Shown here piece by piece: positions 7,926 to 16,131 of a stretch of 36,147 nt of DNA. Within the stretch, counting starts at the first letter, position 1, and each line of letters opens with the position of its first letter. A program made the translations under genes and the position numbers. The notes beneath the pieces were generated by a model that did not search any database, was not told the origin of the DNA, and was given only the letters and a program-made list of their open reading frames with translations. Source of the stretch: Sulfurovum sp. (GTDB lineage: Bacteria > Campylobacterota > Campylobacteria > Campylobacterales > Sulfurovaceae); assembly GCA_026991605.1 (NCBI GenBank), contig JALXBG010000152.1, positions 1-36,147 on the forward strand, read 5' to 3'.

Positions 7926-8474
7926 ATGACAAAAGAGCATGCAAAAAGTCAATTTAGAAAACACTGTTTACAGCGTTTAAAAAGGGCTTCTGGAAAACGA
8001 GCCTATATAAAAGACAAATATATTTTAGATGTGCTTTATAAAATGGTACATAAAGAGAAGGCTCAAAATATCATGCTGTATTTACCGTTGAAAATGGAGG
8101 TAAATCTTTATCCTCTTATCAAACAACTACGTAAAGAAAAGAGAGTGCTTTATGTGCCGTTTATGGAAGGTACAAGTTTTAGATTGGTAAAATATAGATT
8201 ACCACTGTATAAAAAACAGTTTGGTATTAAAGAACCAAAAGATTCAAAACAAACTAAAAGAAAACAGATAGATATCGCCATTGTACCCATTGTAGGAGTA
8301 GATGCAACACACAGACGTGTTGGATTTGGAAAGGGTATGTATGATAGATTTTTTGAAAAGAATAATAAAAATATAAAAAAAGTCGTTTTTGTAGCACGTG
8401 AATTATGTTATGTAAAAGAGGTTGTAACCGACCATTACGATATCAAGGCGGATATAATTATAACGGGTACCTAG
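7926..8474 (+). CDS. 5-formyltetrahydrofolate cyclo-ligase
   Basis: A 182-residue cytoplasmic enzyme that converts 5-formyl-THF to 5,10-methenyl-THF using ATP, returning folate to one-carbon metabolism. Diagnostic pieces are the basic N-terminus, MLYLPLKMEVNLYPLI, the central VPFMEGTSFRLVKY, and the family signature GVDATHRRVGFGKGMYDRF. Length is normal for the family. RNase Y follows 48 bp downstream on the same strand, so the two may share a transcript. Confidence in the family is high. The physiological role is inferred from homologues. Confidence 0.92.
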   Translation: MTKEHAKSQFRKHCLQRLKRASGKRAYIKDKYILDVLYKMVHKEKAQNIMLYLPLKMEVNLYPLIKQLRKEKRVLYVPFMEGTSFRLVKYRLPLYKKQFGIKEPKDSKQTKRKQIDIAIVPIVGVDATHRRVGFGKGMYDRFFEKNNKNIKKVVFVARELCYVKEVVTDHYDIKADIIITGT

Positions 8475-8505
8475 TGTTAAATAAAGGTGTCCTAGTGTCT
8501 ACATA

Positions 8506-8520
8506 ACGTCCAAAGGACGT
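8506..8520 (+). promoter_or_regulatory. hairpin sequestering the rny ribosome-binding site
   Basis: ACGTCC-AAA-GGACGT forms a perfect 6-bp stem whose loop and 3' arm contain the AAAGGA Shine-Dalgarno of rny. The ATG follows two bases later at 8523. Folding would hide the ribosome site, which suggests translational control of RNase Y. Confidence 0.5.
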
Positions 8521-8522
8521 AC

Positions 8523-10049
8523 ATGTTAGTAACAATAGGGAGCTCTGCAATAGTTGGAGCCGCCGTAGGTGCAGGCGTAAGCTACCTGTGGTTTAAAAAG
8601 AGTGTTAGCAGTAAATTCAGACACATAGAACTAGAAGCAAAGGCAAAAGCAAAAGCCATAGAAAATGAAGCAGAATTGTTGCTTAAAGCTGCCAATGTCA
8701 AGATAAAAGAGAATGCGATAGAGCAGGAGACACAGTTTCATCAACGTGTGGCAGAAGTAGAAGAGCGTAAGCGCAAGTATATTTTACAGGCTAAAGAGCT
8801 AGAAGCTCAAGAGAAGAGACTCAACCTTTTAGAGCAACATATGCTGGAAAAAGAGAACAACCTTCAGACACTGGAAGAAAAAAGAGAAGATGCTATTGCT
8901 CAAGCTGTAGATGCCATGCAACATATAGCGTCGTTTACAAAAGAAGAAGCCAAAGCATATATCTTAGAAAAGGTAGAAGAACAGAGTCGTTCTGAAGTTG
9001 CAGGTATTGTACGGAAGTATGAACAAGAGGCAAAAAACGAAGGTGAGAAAAAAGCCAACTACATTTTAGCCCAAGCTACTACCCGCTATGCAGGTGACTT
9101 TGCAGGAGAACGTCTGATAAACCTTATCAATCTGCCAAGTGATGAACATAAAGGGCGTATTATCGGAAAAGAGGGAAGAAATATTAAAACCCTTGAGATG
9201 CTTTTAGGGGTGGATATCGTGGTCGATGAAACACCAGGTGTGATACTTGTAAGTTCATTTAACCTTTATAGACGTGCTATTGCTACAAGGGTGATAGAGA
9301 TACTTGTAGAAGATGGACGCATACATCCTGGACGAATAGAAGAGGTACATGAAAAAGTGCTGGCTGAGTTTGAGCAGAAAACCTATGAAGAGGGTGAGAA
9401 TATCCTCATTGATTTAGGACTCTTCCCTATGGCTGAGGAGTTGGTTCGCTTGTTGGGTCGTATGAAGTATCGTGCATCTTATGGTCAAAATGCACTGGCG
9501 CATACCCTTGAAGTAGCGAAACTCGCACGGGTGATGGCTGCTGAGATGGGTGGTGATGAGAAGCTTGCCTTGCGTGCAGGTCTCTTGCATGATATCGGTA
9601 AGGCATTGACACAAGATATGGGTGGTTCGCATGTAGACATTGGGGTAGACTTGTGTAAAAAACATGGAGAACACCCCTCTGTGATAAATGCGATACTTGC
9701 ACACCATGGGCATGAAGAGCCAGACTCTGTAGAGAGTGCTGCTGTCTGCTCTGCCGATAAACTCTCTGCAGCGCGCCCCGGTGCCAGACGTGAAGTGCTT
9801 GAAAGCTTTACAAAACGTGTGAAAGAGGTGGAAGAGATAGCCACATCTAAACCTTACGTCACACAGGCCTATGCTATCAATGCAGGACGTGAGATACGTG
9901 TGATGGTAAATGCACAAAAAATGTCAGACAATGAAGCAGTTTTACTAAGTAAAGAGATAGCCAAAGAGATACAGGATAAAGTACAGTACCCAGGCGAGAT
10001 AAAAGTAAATGTGATTAGAGAGATTCGTGCAACATCTTATGCAAAATAA
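8523..10049 (+). CDS. rny: ribonuclease Y
   Basis: A 508-residue membrane-anchored endoribonuclease that initiates mRNA decay. In order: an N-terminal membrane helix (ATIGSSAIVG-type, residues 3-24), a long charged coiled coil (about 30-195), a KH RNA-binding domain with GRIIGKEGRNIKTLE and the strand VDIVVDETPGVI, and an HD phosphohydrolase domain with HTLEVAKLA and LLHDIGKAL. The C-terminal RNase Y extension ends VIREIRATSYAK. Length is typical. The start is set by the AAAGGA site, which lies inside a small hairpin. The cyclo-ligase gene precedes it. The following small gene has its own TATAAT. Confidence 0.96.
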   Translation: MLVTIGSSAIVGAAVGAGVSYLWFKKSVSSKFRHIELEAKAKAKAIENEAELLLKAANVKIKENAIEQETQFHQRVAEVEERKRKYILQAKELEAQEKRLNLLEQHMLEKENNLQTLEEKREDAIAQAVDAMQHIASFTKEEAKAYILEKVEEQSRSEVAGIVRKYEQEAKNEGEKKANYILAQATTRYAGDFAGERLINLINLPSDEHKGRIIGKEGRNIKTLEMLLGVDIVVDETPGVILVSSFNLYRRAIATRVIEILVEDGRIHPGRIEEVHEKVLAEFEQKTYEEGENILIDLGLFPMAEELVRLLGRMKYRASYGQNALAHTLEVAKLARVMAAEMGGDEKLALRAGLLHDIGKALTQDMGGSHVDIGVDLCKKHGEHPSVINAILAHHGHEEPDSVESAAVCSADKLSAARPGARREVLESFTKRVKEVEEIATSKPYVTQAYAINAGREIRVMVNAQKMSDNEAVLLSKEIAKEIQDKVQYPGEIKVNVIREIRATSYAK

Positions 10050-10062
10050 ATCTTAATCGCGT

Positions 10063-10068
10063 TATAAT
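10063..10068 (+). promoter_or_regulatory. -10 box upstream of the 101-residue protein gene
   Basis: TATAAT in the 59-bp gap after rny, 41 bp before the next start codon. That start has a GAAGGA ribosome site. Confidence 0.45.
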
Positions 10069-10108
10069 TTAGGAATATGATGTACTAATTAATATACGAA
10101 GGATATAG

Positions 10109-10414
10109 ATGAATAACAGATGTGAAGAGATTGTTGCCAATGTAAAGATGGAAGAGTGTTACTCAGGGTTGAGTCTTGTATTTGATGGTACTGAAACATT
10201 AAGAACAGAGATAAGTGATGCGATTAATAAAATCACAGCCAAAACTAAAATGACTCCAGCAGTATTTGACAATTCTCAAAATCCACAAGGTTCAAAACCA
10301 GCATTTTATATTGAATTTTCAGATGAAGTACAAAGAGAGAGTGGTGATTTTTTTGAGTTGGTTCTCAAAGAACTACGTATAGATAAATGTTGTAATGACG
10401 TTATACCAAACTAA
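10109..10414 (+). CDS. small conserved hypothetical protein
   Basis: A 101-residue soluble protein I do not recognise. It is acidic, has four cysteines (positions 4, 17 and a CC pair near the C-terminus), and alternates short strands and helices: LSLVFDGTETL, EISDAINKITAK, PAFYIEFSD. No export signal or known catalytic motif is visible. It has a good ribosome site and its own -10 box, and lies 28 bp upstream of the cyclophilin gene, probably in the same transcript. Codon composition matches the surrounding genes, so it looks like a genuine gene rather than noise. Confidence 0.7.
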   Translation: MNNRCEEIVANVKMEECYSGLSLVFDGTETLRTEISDAINKITAKTKMTPAVFDNSQNPQGSKPAFYIEFSDEVQRESGDFFELVLKELRIDKCCNDVIPN

Positions 10415-10442
10415 GCAATTAACTTAAATTTAAAGGAAACAA

Positions 10443-10982
10443 ATGTATAAAAAAATATTAATGGTTTTACTCTTCTTGGGACTAAGCACCCAGATACAAG
10501 CAAGTGAAAAAGCACCTGTTGTTGTATTTGAAACAAATGTAGGAAAGATAGAGTTAAAAATGTTCCCTAAGGCATCACCTTTGGCTGTAGAAAATTTTGT
10601 AACTCATGTGAAGAATGGCTATTATAATGGGCTTATCTTTCACAGAGTTATTAAAGGGTTTATGATTCAAGGGGGAGACCCTACCGGAACTGGTAGAGGC
10701 GGAGAGTCCATCTGGCACAAAGAGTTTAAAAATGAAAATACACCGAATTTGGTTTTCGATAGACCATTTTTGTTAGCTATGGCAAACCATGGCGCAAATA
10801 CCAATGGAAGTCAGTTTTTTATTACCACAGCACCAGCGACTCACCTGAACGGTGGGTATACAATCTTTGGTGAGGTTGTAGAAGGACAAGATGTAGTACG
10901 TAAGATAGAAAATGTAACAACAGGAAGAGCAGATAGACCATTGTTTGATCAAGTGATTAAAAAAGCCTATATAAAAAAATAG
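10443..10982 (+). CDS. exported cyclophilin-type peptidyl-prolyl cis-trans isomerase
   Basis: A 179-residue protein with an N-terminal signal peptide (MYKKILMVLLFLGLSTQIQA, cleavage likely after QA-S). The rest is one cyclophilin domain: GKIELKMFPKASPLAVENF, then FHRVIKGFMIQGGDP with the catalytic Arg and the FMIQGG core, then FLLAMANHGANTNGSQFFIT and LNGGYTIFGEV. It should catalyse prolyl isomerisation and help fold proteins in the periplasm. The stop codon is immediately followed by the ATG of cmoB, so the two genes are translationally adjacent. Confidence 0.93.
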   Translation: MYKKILMVLLFLGLSTQIQASEKAPVVVFETNVGKIELKMFPKASPLAVENFVTHVKNGYYNGLIFHRVIKGFMIQGGDPTGTGRGGESIWHKEFKNENTPNLVFDRPFLLAMANHGANTNGSQFFITTAPATHLNGGYTIFGEVVEGQDVVRKIENVTTGRADRPLFDQVIKKAYIKK

Positions 10983-11888
10983 ATGGATTTAGTACTATTA
11001 AGAGAAGAACGTAAAAAGTGGCTGACTTGGAAAAACATTGTTCCCTATCAGGAAGCTATTAAAAACTTACCTTCACATGATGAGGTGAAGGTTACACTTG
11101 ACGATACGGTACAGATAGATATCTCAAATCTTGGTGAAGACGGAGCATTGCAGATAAAAGAGACAGCATTACTCATGAAACCTTGGCGTAAAGGCCCTTT
11201 TGGTATTAATGAGCTCTTTATAGACTCAGAGTGGCAAAGTCAGATTAAATACAATCTACTCGAACCACATTTTAATCTTAAAGATAAAATAGTAGGTGAC
11301 ATTGGCTGTAACAATGGCTATTATCTGTTTCGTATGCTTGGGCAAAAACCTAAAAAGCTCATAGGGTTTGACCCCTCAGCTATTTACTATTCACAATTTC
11401 AGTTTCTTAACCACTATATACACTCAGACATTGTCTATGAACTGTTGGGTGTAGAGCATGTAGAGTTTTATGAACACAAGTTTGACACGCTCTTTTGTTT
11501 AGGTGTACTCTACCATAGGTCTGACCCCGTAGCCATGCTTAAGTCTCTTTTTAAAGGGCTTAACAAGGGAGGAGAGCTCATCTTAGATACTTTTATGATT
11601 GATGGAGAAGAGGAAATGTGCCTCACCCCTAGAGACAGATACTCCAAGATACCAAATATTTATTTTGTACCTACCGTTCCTGCACTCATTAATTGGTGTC
11701 ACAGAGCTGGGTTTGAGAGTGTTGAAGTACTCGAAACAATGGTCACTGAAGCCAATGAGCAGAGAAAAACAGAGTGGATAGACACCCAAAGTTTAGAAGA
11801 TTATCTTGACCCAAATGACAAAACTAAAACAGTTGAAGGATATCCTGCACCTAAGAGAGTATATATTAAAGCGATGAAATCACTTTAG
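10983..11888 (+). CDS. cmoB: tRNA U34 carboxymethyltransferase CmoB
   Basis: A 301-residue enzyme that transfers a carboxymethyl group from carboxy-SAM to 5-hydroxyuridine at tRNA position 34, giving cmo5U and wider wobble decoding. Recognisable segments are the N-terminal RKKWLTWKN, the CmoB signature WRKGPFGINELFIDSEWQS, the SAM-site strand VGDIGCNNGYYLFRML, GFDPSAIYYSQF, and FCLGVLYHRSDP. It is slightly shorter than the E. coli enzyme, as in other epsilon-type bacteria. It begins directly at the stop of the cyclophilin gene. The partner CmoA is not in the window. Confidence 0.93.
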   Translation: MDLVLLREERKKWLTWKNIVPYQEAIKNLPSHDEVKVTLDDTVQIDISNLGEDGALQIKETALLMKPWRKGPFGINELFIDSEWQSQIKYNLLEPHFNLKDKIVGDIGCNNGYYLFRMLGQKPKKLIGFDPSAIYYSQFQFLNHYIHSDIVYELLGVEHVEFYEHKFDTLFCLGVLYHRSDPVAMLKSLFKGLNKGGELILDTFMIDGEEEMCLTPRDRYSKIPNIYFVPTVPALINWCHRAGFESVEVLETMVTEANEQRKTEWIDTQSLEDYLDPNDKTKTVEGYPAPKRVYIKAMKSL

Positions 11889-11911
11889 TTTTCTCAAGAT
11901 TTTAGGAATAA

Positions 11912-12031
11912 AAAAATAAGAAAATAGTCAAAGCGTATCAAGAGGGGGTATTCTCAGTATATGAGATTGCTAAAGTATTAGAACTTAATCAGGCAACTGT
12001 GCATATGATTATTAAAAAGGCTGAAGCATGA
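11912..12031 (+). pseudogene. remnant of a transposase-type helix-turn-helix C-terminus
   Basis: Not in the ORF track. A 39-codon open stretch without a start codon reads KNKKIVKAYQEGVFSVYEIAKVLELNQATV and ends at a TGA. The pattern (I..AY..G.fs..EIA..L.L...TV..II) matches the C-terminal helix-turn-helix of Y1 IS200-like/REP-associated tyrosine transposases, and also of some resolvases. An in-frame TAA at 11909 cuts it off, and nothing upstream looks like the catalytic domain, so this is a decayed fragment. It lies between cmoB and the GC-richer polX. The precise parent family is uncertain. Confidence 0.55.
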
Positions 12032-12164
12032 TGGTATTAGCATTACCTGACTTAAATGCCTTTCTATTTGTTATTTTTGAAAAAAGATGTATGATTGATA
12101 TAGATATACTGCTTTAGGACACTATAGTTGATAAGTGAGTCAAATAAATGAGGAGGAACAAGCT

Positions 12165-13886
12165 ATGAGTCTCTCCAACAGCGAGATAGCAAAATATTTC
12201 GAGAAACTTGCACAGTATGTTGAACTTGCAGAGGAAAACCCTTTTAAAGTCCGTGCCTATGAGAATGCAGCACATATCATCGCAACATACCCCCACAGCA
12301 TAGAGGAGATGGTGCATGCGGGTGAGAATCTGACTAAACTACCGCATATCGGTGAGAAAATCTCCAAAAAGATAGAAGAGATTGTCATGACAGGACGTAT
12401 GAGTGCATTGGAGAAGTATAAAAAAAAGTTCCCCAAAGGACTTTTGGAAATGCTGGCGATACCGGGGTTGGGGTCAAAGCGGGTCAGAGAGCTTTATGAG
12501 ATGTTGGGGATTGACACACTTGATGCACTGCGAGAAACTGCACAGCAGCATATAATACGAAAACTGCCTGGTTTTAGTAAAAAGCTTGAATCGCGGATAC
12601 TTGAGGGTGTGATGATGCGCAAACAGGAGGGACGCCGTTTTCTTTATGTGGATGCAGAGCCCTATGCAGAGGATCTTGTTGCCTACATGGAGTGCTCTAC
12701 GGAAGTCAAGAAAGCGATTATCGCCGGCAGCTACCGCCGTCAGAAAGAGACAGTGGGGGATCTGGATATGGTGGTTGTGACAACCTCGCCAAAAGAGGTT
12801 AGTAAATACTTTGTCGCGTATGAAAAGTGCAAGGGTATAATCGTACAGGGTGAGAGCAGGACAACAGTAGTACTGGAGAATGACCTGCAGGTCGATCTCA
12901 AAACAGCACGTCCTTCAGACTATGGTTCCACACTGGACTACTTTACCGGGTCGCGTGCCCATACGCTTACTCTACGAAAGATGGCAAAAGAACGGGGCTG
13001 GAAAGTCAATGAATACGGTATATTTGATAAGAATGGCGTAGATGTTTCAGGGGGTACTGAAAATTCTTTTTATAAAGCATTCGGTCTGGATTATATCGAA
13101 CCCGAGCTACGTGAAATGCGCGGAGAATTTGAGGCGGCAAAGAACCATACATTACCAAAACTGATTAAGCTTAAACATATCCGGGGTGATTTACATATGC
13201 ATACCCACTACAGTGACGGCATCAACAGTGTTGCCGAAATGGCAGATGCGGCACGTGCCAAAGGGTATGAGTATATTGTCATCTCTGACCACTCCTATCA
13301 TATTCCACTGCTGCACGGTATGACACCCCCGAAGGTATATCAGCAATTCGAAGAGATCGACGCTTACAATAAGTCACATTCGGACTTTACAATTCTTAAA
13401 GGCATGGAGGTCGATATTTTGGAAGATGGCTCTTTGGCAATGGAAGATGAAATCCTCAGACAGCTGGATATGGTGATTGTCTCAGTGCACGATCATTTTA
13501 ACCTAAACAAAAAAGCACAGACTAAGCGCATCATCAAAGCGATCTCCAATCCCTATGTTCATATTCTCGGACATCCTACAGGCAGACTGATAGGGAAGCG
13601 TTCTGCCTATGAAGTGGATATGGAGAAGATATTTGATGCAGCATACGAGTATGGTACTGTGATGGAGATTGATGCCCAGCCCAAACGTCTTGATTTAAAC
13701 GATATCTATACAAAGGTTGCTAGAGACAAAGGGCTTAAATTTTCTATAGACAGTGATGCACACCGTACCAACTGTCTTGACTTTATGAAATACGGTGTCT
13801 ATCAGGCACGCAGAGGTTGGCTGGAGAAATCGGATGTAATCAATACTTATTCCCTAAAAAAATTGAAAAAGTTTTTGAAACGGTAA
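12165..13886 (+). CDS. polX: family X DNA polymerase with PHP exonuclease domain (PolX)
   Basis: A 573-residue repair polymerase. The N-terminal 8-kDa helix-hairpin-helix region contains LPHIGEKISKKIEEIV and IPGLGSKRVREL. The nucleotidyltransferase palm has GSYRR followed by GDLDMVVV (Asp199, Asp201). The C-terminal PHP phosphoesterase domain has GDLHMHTHYSDG, VISDHSYH and DSDAHR. Bacterial PolX enzymes fill short gaps in base-excision repair and have 3'-5' exonuclease activity. The track starts ten codons earlier at a GTG. I chose the ATG at 12165 because GGAGGA lies 8-10 bases upstream and the protein then starts MSLSNSEIAKYF. The gene is visibly GC-richer than its neighbours, suggesting transfer. 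Confidence 0.93.
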   Translation: MSLSNSEIAKYFEKLAQYVELAEENPFKVRAYENAAHIIATYPHSIEEMVHAGENLTKLPHIGEKISKKIEEIVMTGRMSALEKYKKKFPKGLLEMLAIPGLGSKRVRELYEMLGIDTLDALRETAQQHIIRKLPGFSKKLESRILEGVMMRKQEGRRFLYVDAEPYAEDLVAYMECSTEVKKAIIAGSYRRQKETVGDLDMVVVTTSPKEVSKYFVAYEKCKGIIVQGESRTTVVLENDLQVDLKTARPSDYGSTLDYFTGSRAHTLTLRKMAKERGWKVNEYGIFDKNGVDVSGGTENSFYKAFGLDYIEPELREMRGEFEAAKNHTLPKLIKLKHIRGDLHMHTHYSDGINSVAEMADAARAKGYEYIVISDHSYHIPLLHGMTPPKVYQQFEEIDAYNKSHSDFTILKGMEVDILEDGSLAMEDEILRQLDMVIVSVHDHFNLNKKAQTKRIIKAISNPYVHILGHPTGRLIGKRSAYEVDMEKIFDAAYEYGTVMEIDAQPKRLDLNDIYTKVARDKGLKFSIDSDAHRTNCLDFMKYGVYQARRGWLEKSDVINTYSLKKLKKFLKR

Positions 13887-13960
13887 GGACTACAGTCTTT
13901 TATAGGGAAGGGTGAGAATATTGTATGTTTCTGATAGGTTGTTGAGTGAGTAATTATTTT

Positions 13961-13989
13961 TTGACATTTAAAGAATTTTCTATTATACT
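13961..13989 (+). promoter_or_regulatory. sigma-70-type promoter for the Ig/propeller gene
   Basis: TTGACA at 13961-13966 and TATACT at 13984-13989 are separated by 17 bp. This is the best-matched -35/-10 pair in the window. Transcription would start about 46 bp before the ATG at 14043. The intervening leader contains a run of seven G residues. Confidence 0.65.
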
Positions 13990-14042
13990 CTCCCTCACTC
14001 TTTTATGTATATAGGGGGGGGATATAAGTTAATAGGAAAAGA

Positions 14043-15827
14043 ATGAAATTTTTAAAAAAAGTTATAACGACAAATTGCTTACTTCTAGGTTGTACAGTGG
14101 TATATACTATGGGAAGTGATTCTTTTAAATATGTACCTGTTGTTGGGGAAGGTGGGATTGTTGTTTTTGTGCCCTATTCTTCCAAAATTATTGAATTAAA
14201 AGGTCCGGAGATAATACACCTCAATCTGGGGGATACCTATAGGGATTTTGGAATCCGTACGCTAGATAATAATGAATTGTCTTCTTTTCAAATAATTGGA
14301 AATGTTAATATCTTTAAGTCGGGTACATATACTATTAAATATACTGCTACAGATAGTGAAGGGCATAAAGATGAGATAGAAAGAACAGTAATCGTACTTC
14401 CTCGTGATGCTTTACTCCCTCGTGATACTAATCTCTATTATGCACCTTATAATGAAAAAGGGTATCTTTATTTTGCTGATCCACAGCCAGATGAACATGG
14501 TGAAAATAGAGTAATAAGGGTAAATTATAAGAATATGACGTTCAATGAAAATAATGACAGTATTATTTTAACCGAAGACGCTTACCTTATCCCCGGAAAA
14601 ACCCATTCAAATCCACATTCTGTAGATAGGGCAGGGAAAACAAATAAGTTTTACGTAAGAACACAAAATGCTTACTCTTTTGATGTTATAGAAGCAAAAA
14701 ATGGTAAACTGGAATATTTAAAAACAGTACCTTTGTCTACAGACATTAATGGTACAACCGTTCAATATAGTCCAAGAGCATTTGGCGCATATAATGCTAA
14801 ATATAATATTCAATTACTTTCAGGAAGAAATGCTGACCATTATTCAGTGACCGCGATTATTAATGTGGAAAATGATGAAATCATTAAGACTATATCTACA
14901 CATATTAATGGAAAAGGTTCTAATGTTACAGGGCATGCAAAATGGTTGAATAAAGATTATTTTGCTGTAATTGATAGGGGTAATCATGCTATTCATGTCT
15001 ATAAAATATTTAAAAATTATGAGGGTAGAATTGATGTACTGGAAACAGATAGTATAGATACTATCACACCTATTCATGCTTTAGAAAGAGTAGAAAACCC
15101 AAAAAATATCATAGATTTAAATACTTTTTATACAATGGGCGTTGCCTCAGGAACTAATGGGTCAAATGAAAATCCTTTTATCGAGAAATTGATTTTTGAT
15201 TCAAATTCAGGAAAATTTGTGCCACCACCTCCATGTGGTGGAGGAAAGAGAATAGCAGATTTTATAAACACTGATTATTCAGGTCTCGCGGCCAAAAAAA
15301 TTCCTGCTGCTACACATCATGCGAGTATCATTGGTGATTATATTTATGTTCCTGTATACGATGGAAAAATATATAAAATAAATCGAGATACTATGGCAAT
15401 AGTGGGAAAGGTAGATACAGGTATAGAAAAGGGACTTGGTGCTGGACATATTGTATATTCAAAATCCCTTAATCTTCTTGTCATTACAAACCATTGGAGT
15501 CCATATATTACGTTAATAGACATATCTAATAATCAATTTAAATTGAAAGGATATATGAAAATTTATAGAGATGGAGATCATGACATATTTAATCCAGATG
15601 AAAAACATTTAATGCAACCACACTTCGCACAAATTAGTGATGATGGAAAGTATTTTTATACCTTTGCGTCACAAGATAATGGTAGGTTTGTAAAAGTGAA
15701 TCTTGAAGAGCTTATAAAAATAGAACAAAATTGTGATAAAATATTTGAATATGATAATGACAGTAATAATAGTAGTGTACTAAAATCAATCGATGTAGGT
15801 GGGGCACCCGAACAGGCACATTCATAA
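14043..15827 (+). CDS. exported protein with Ig-like DUF5011 domain and beta-propeller region
   Basis: A 594-residue protein with an N-terminal hydrophobic signal ending LLLGC, compatible with a lipobox, so probably a surface or periplasmic lipoprotein. Residues about 55-118 form a DUF5011-type Ig-like domain (GPEIIHLNLGDTYRDFGI ... GTYTIKYTATDSEG). The rest consists of repeated beta-strand units such as HASIIGDYIYVPVYDGKIYKI and LNLLVITNHWSPYITLIDI, typical of a YVTN/YncE-like propeller. No haem motif or catalytic site is visible. A proline/glycine stretch PPPPCGGG sits in the middle, encoded by an inverted repeat. It is monocistronic, with a strong promoter upstream and a hairpin downstream. 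The function is unknown. Binding or adhesion is a guess. Confidence 0.75.
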   Translation: MKFLKKVITTNCLLLGCTVVYTMGSDSFKYVPVVGEGGIVVFVPYSSKIIELKGPEIIHLNLGDTYRDFGIRTLDNNELSSFQIIGNVNIFKSGTYTIKYTATDSEGHKDEIERTVIVLPRDALLPRDTNLYYAPYNEKGYLYFADPQPDEHGENRVIRVNYKNMTFNENNDSIILTEDAYLIPGKTHSNPHSVDRAGKTNKFYVRTQNAYSFDVIEAKNGKLEYLKTVPLSTDINGTTVQYSPRAFGAYNAKYNIQLLSGRNADHYSVTAIINVENDEIIKTISTHINGKGSNVTGHAKWLNKDYFAVIDRGNHAIHVYKIFKNYEGRIDVLETDSIDTITPIHALERVENPKNIIDLNTFYTMGVASGTNGSNENPFIEKLIFDSNSGKFVPPPPCGGGKRIADFINTDYSGLAAKKIPAATHHASIIGDYIYVPVYDGKIYKINRDTMAIVGKVDTGIEKGLGAGHIVYSKSLNLLVITNHWSPYITLIDISNNQFKLKGYMKIYRDGDHDIFNPDEKHLMQPHFAQISDDGKYFYTFASQDNGRFVKVNLEELIKIEQNCDKIFEYDNDSNNSSVLKSIDVGGAPEQAHS

Positions 15828-15908
15828 AATAAAGGATCCTTGAAAATTGGACTAAATTTGTGTCAACACTTTTATTTATGCAACAACTTTAGCAATATAT
15901 CTCAAAGA

Positions 15909-15945
15909 GTAACGAAGTTCCTACTTCGTTACAAGTAATATTTTT
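15909..15945 (+). terminator. hairpin terminator after the Ig/propeller gene
   Basis: GTAACGAAGT-TCCT-ACTTCGTTAC is a perfect 10-bp stem with a 4-base loop at 15909-15932, followed by AAGTAATATTTTT. The U-rich tail is displaced a few bases from the stem. It lies in the 304-bp gap (15828-16131), which otherwise holds only the promoter of the HsrA-like gene and AT-rich DNA. Confidence 0.65.
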
Positions 15946-16062
15946 GTGACATCTAATGTTTCTTAATAAGAGAACTAGAAAAATTTTGCTAATTTTATTA
16001 AATCACTTTAATTTCATTAGATTCGTTTATCTACTTTTATTTTTAAATAAGGTACATTTCGC

Positions 16063-16068
16063 TATAAA
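16063..16068 (+). promoter_or_regulatory. -10 box for the HsrA-like regulator gene
   Basis: TATAAA in GCTATAAATACG, preceded by T-rich DNA (CTACTTTTATTTTTAAATAAGG), about 64 bp before the ATG. This would give a leader of roughly 55 bases with a GGAAAAG ribosome site. Confidence 0.4.
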
Positions 16069-16131
16069 TACGTTAATAAATGTAAAAAGTAGAAAAACTT
16101 TAAGTTTTAAACTTTTTTAGATTGGAAAAGA

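Noticed and set aside
9414-9917. Three overlapping minus-strand ORFs opposite the RNase Y HD domain
   Set aside because: They lie entirely within the conserved rny coding region. Composition (many Cys/His/Ser) fits antisense shadows.
15222-15241. Inverted repeat CCACCAC...GTGGTGG inside the Ig/propeller gene
   Set aside because: It encodes an in-frame PPPPCGGG linker and lacks the GTAG of the REP elements, so I treat it as coding sequence and not a mobile palindrome.
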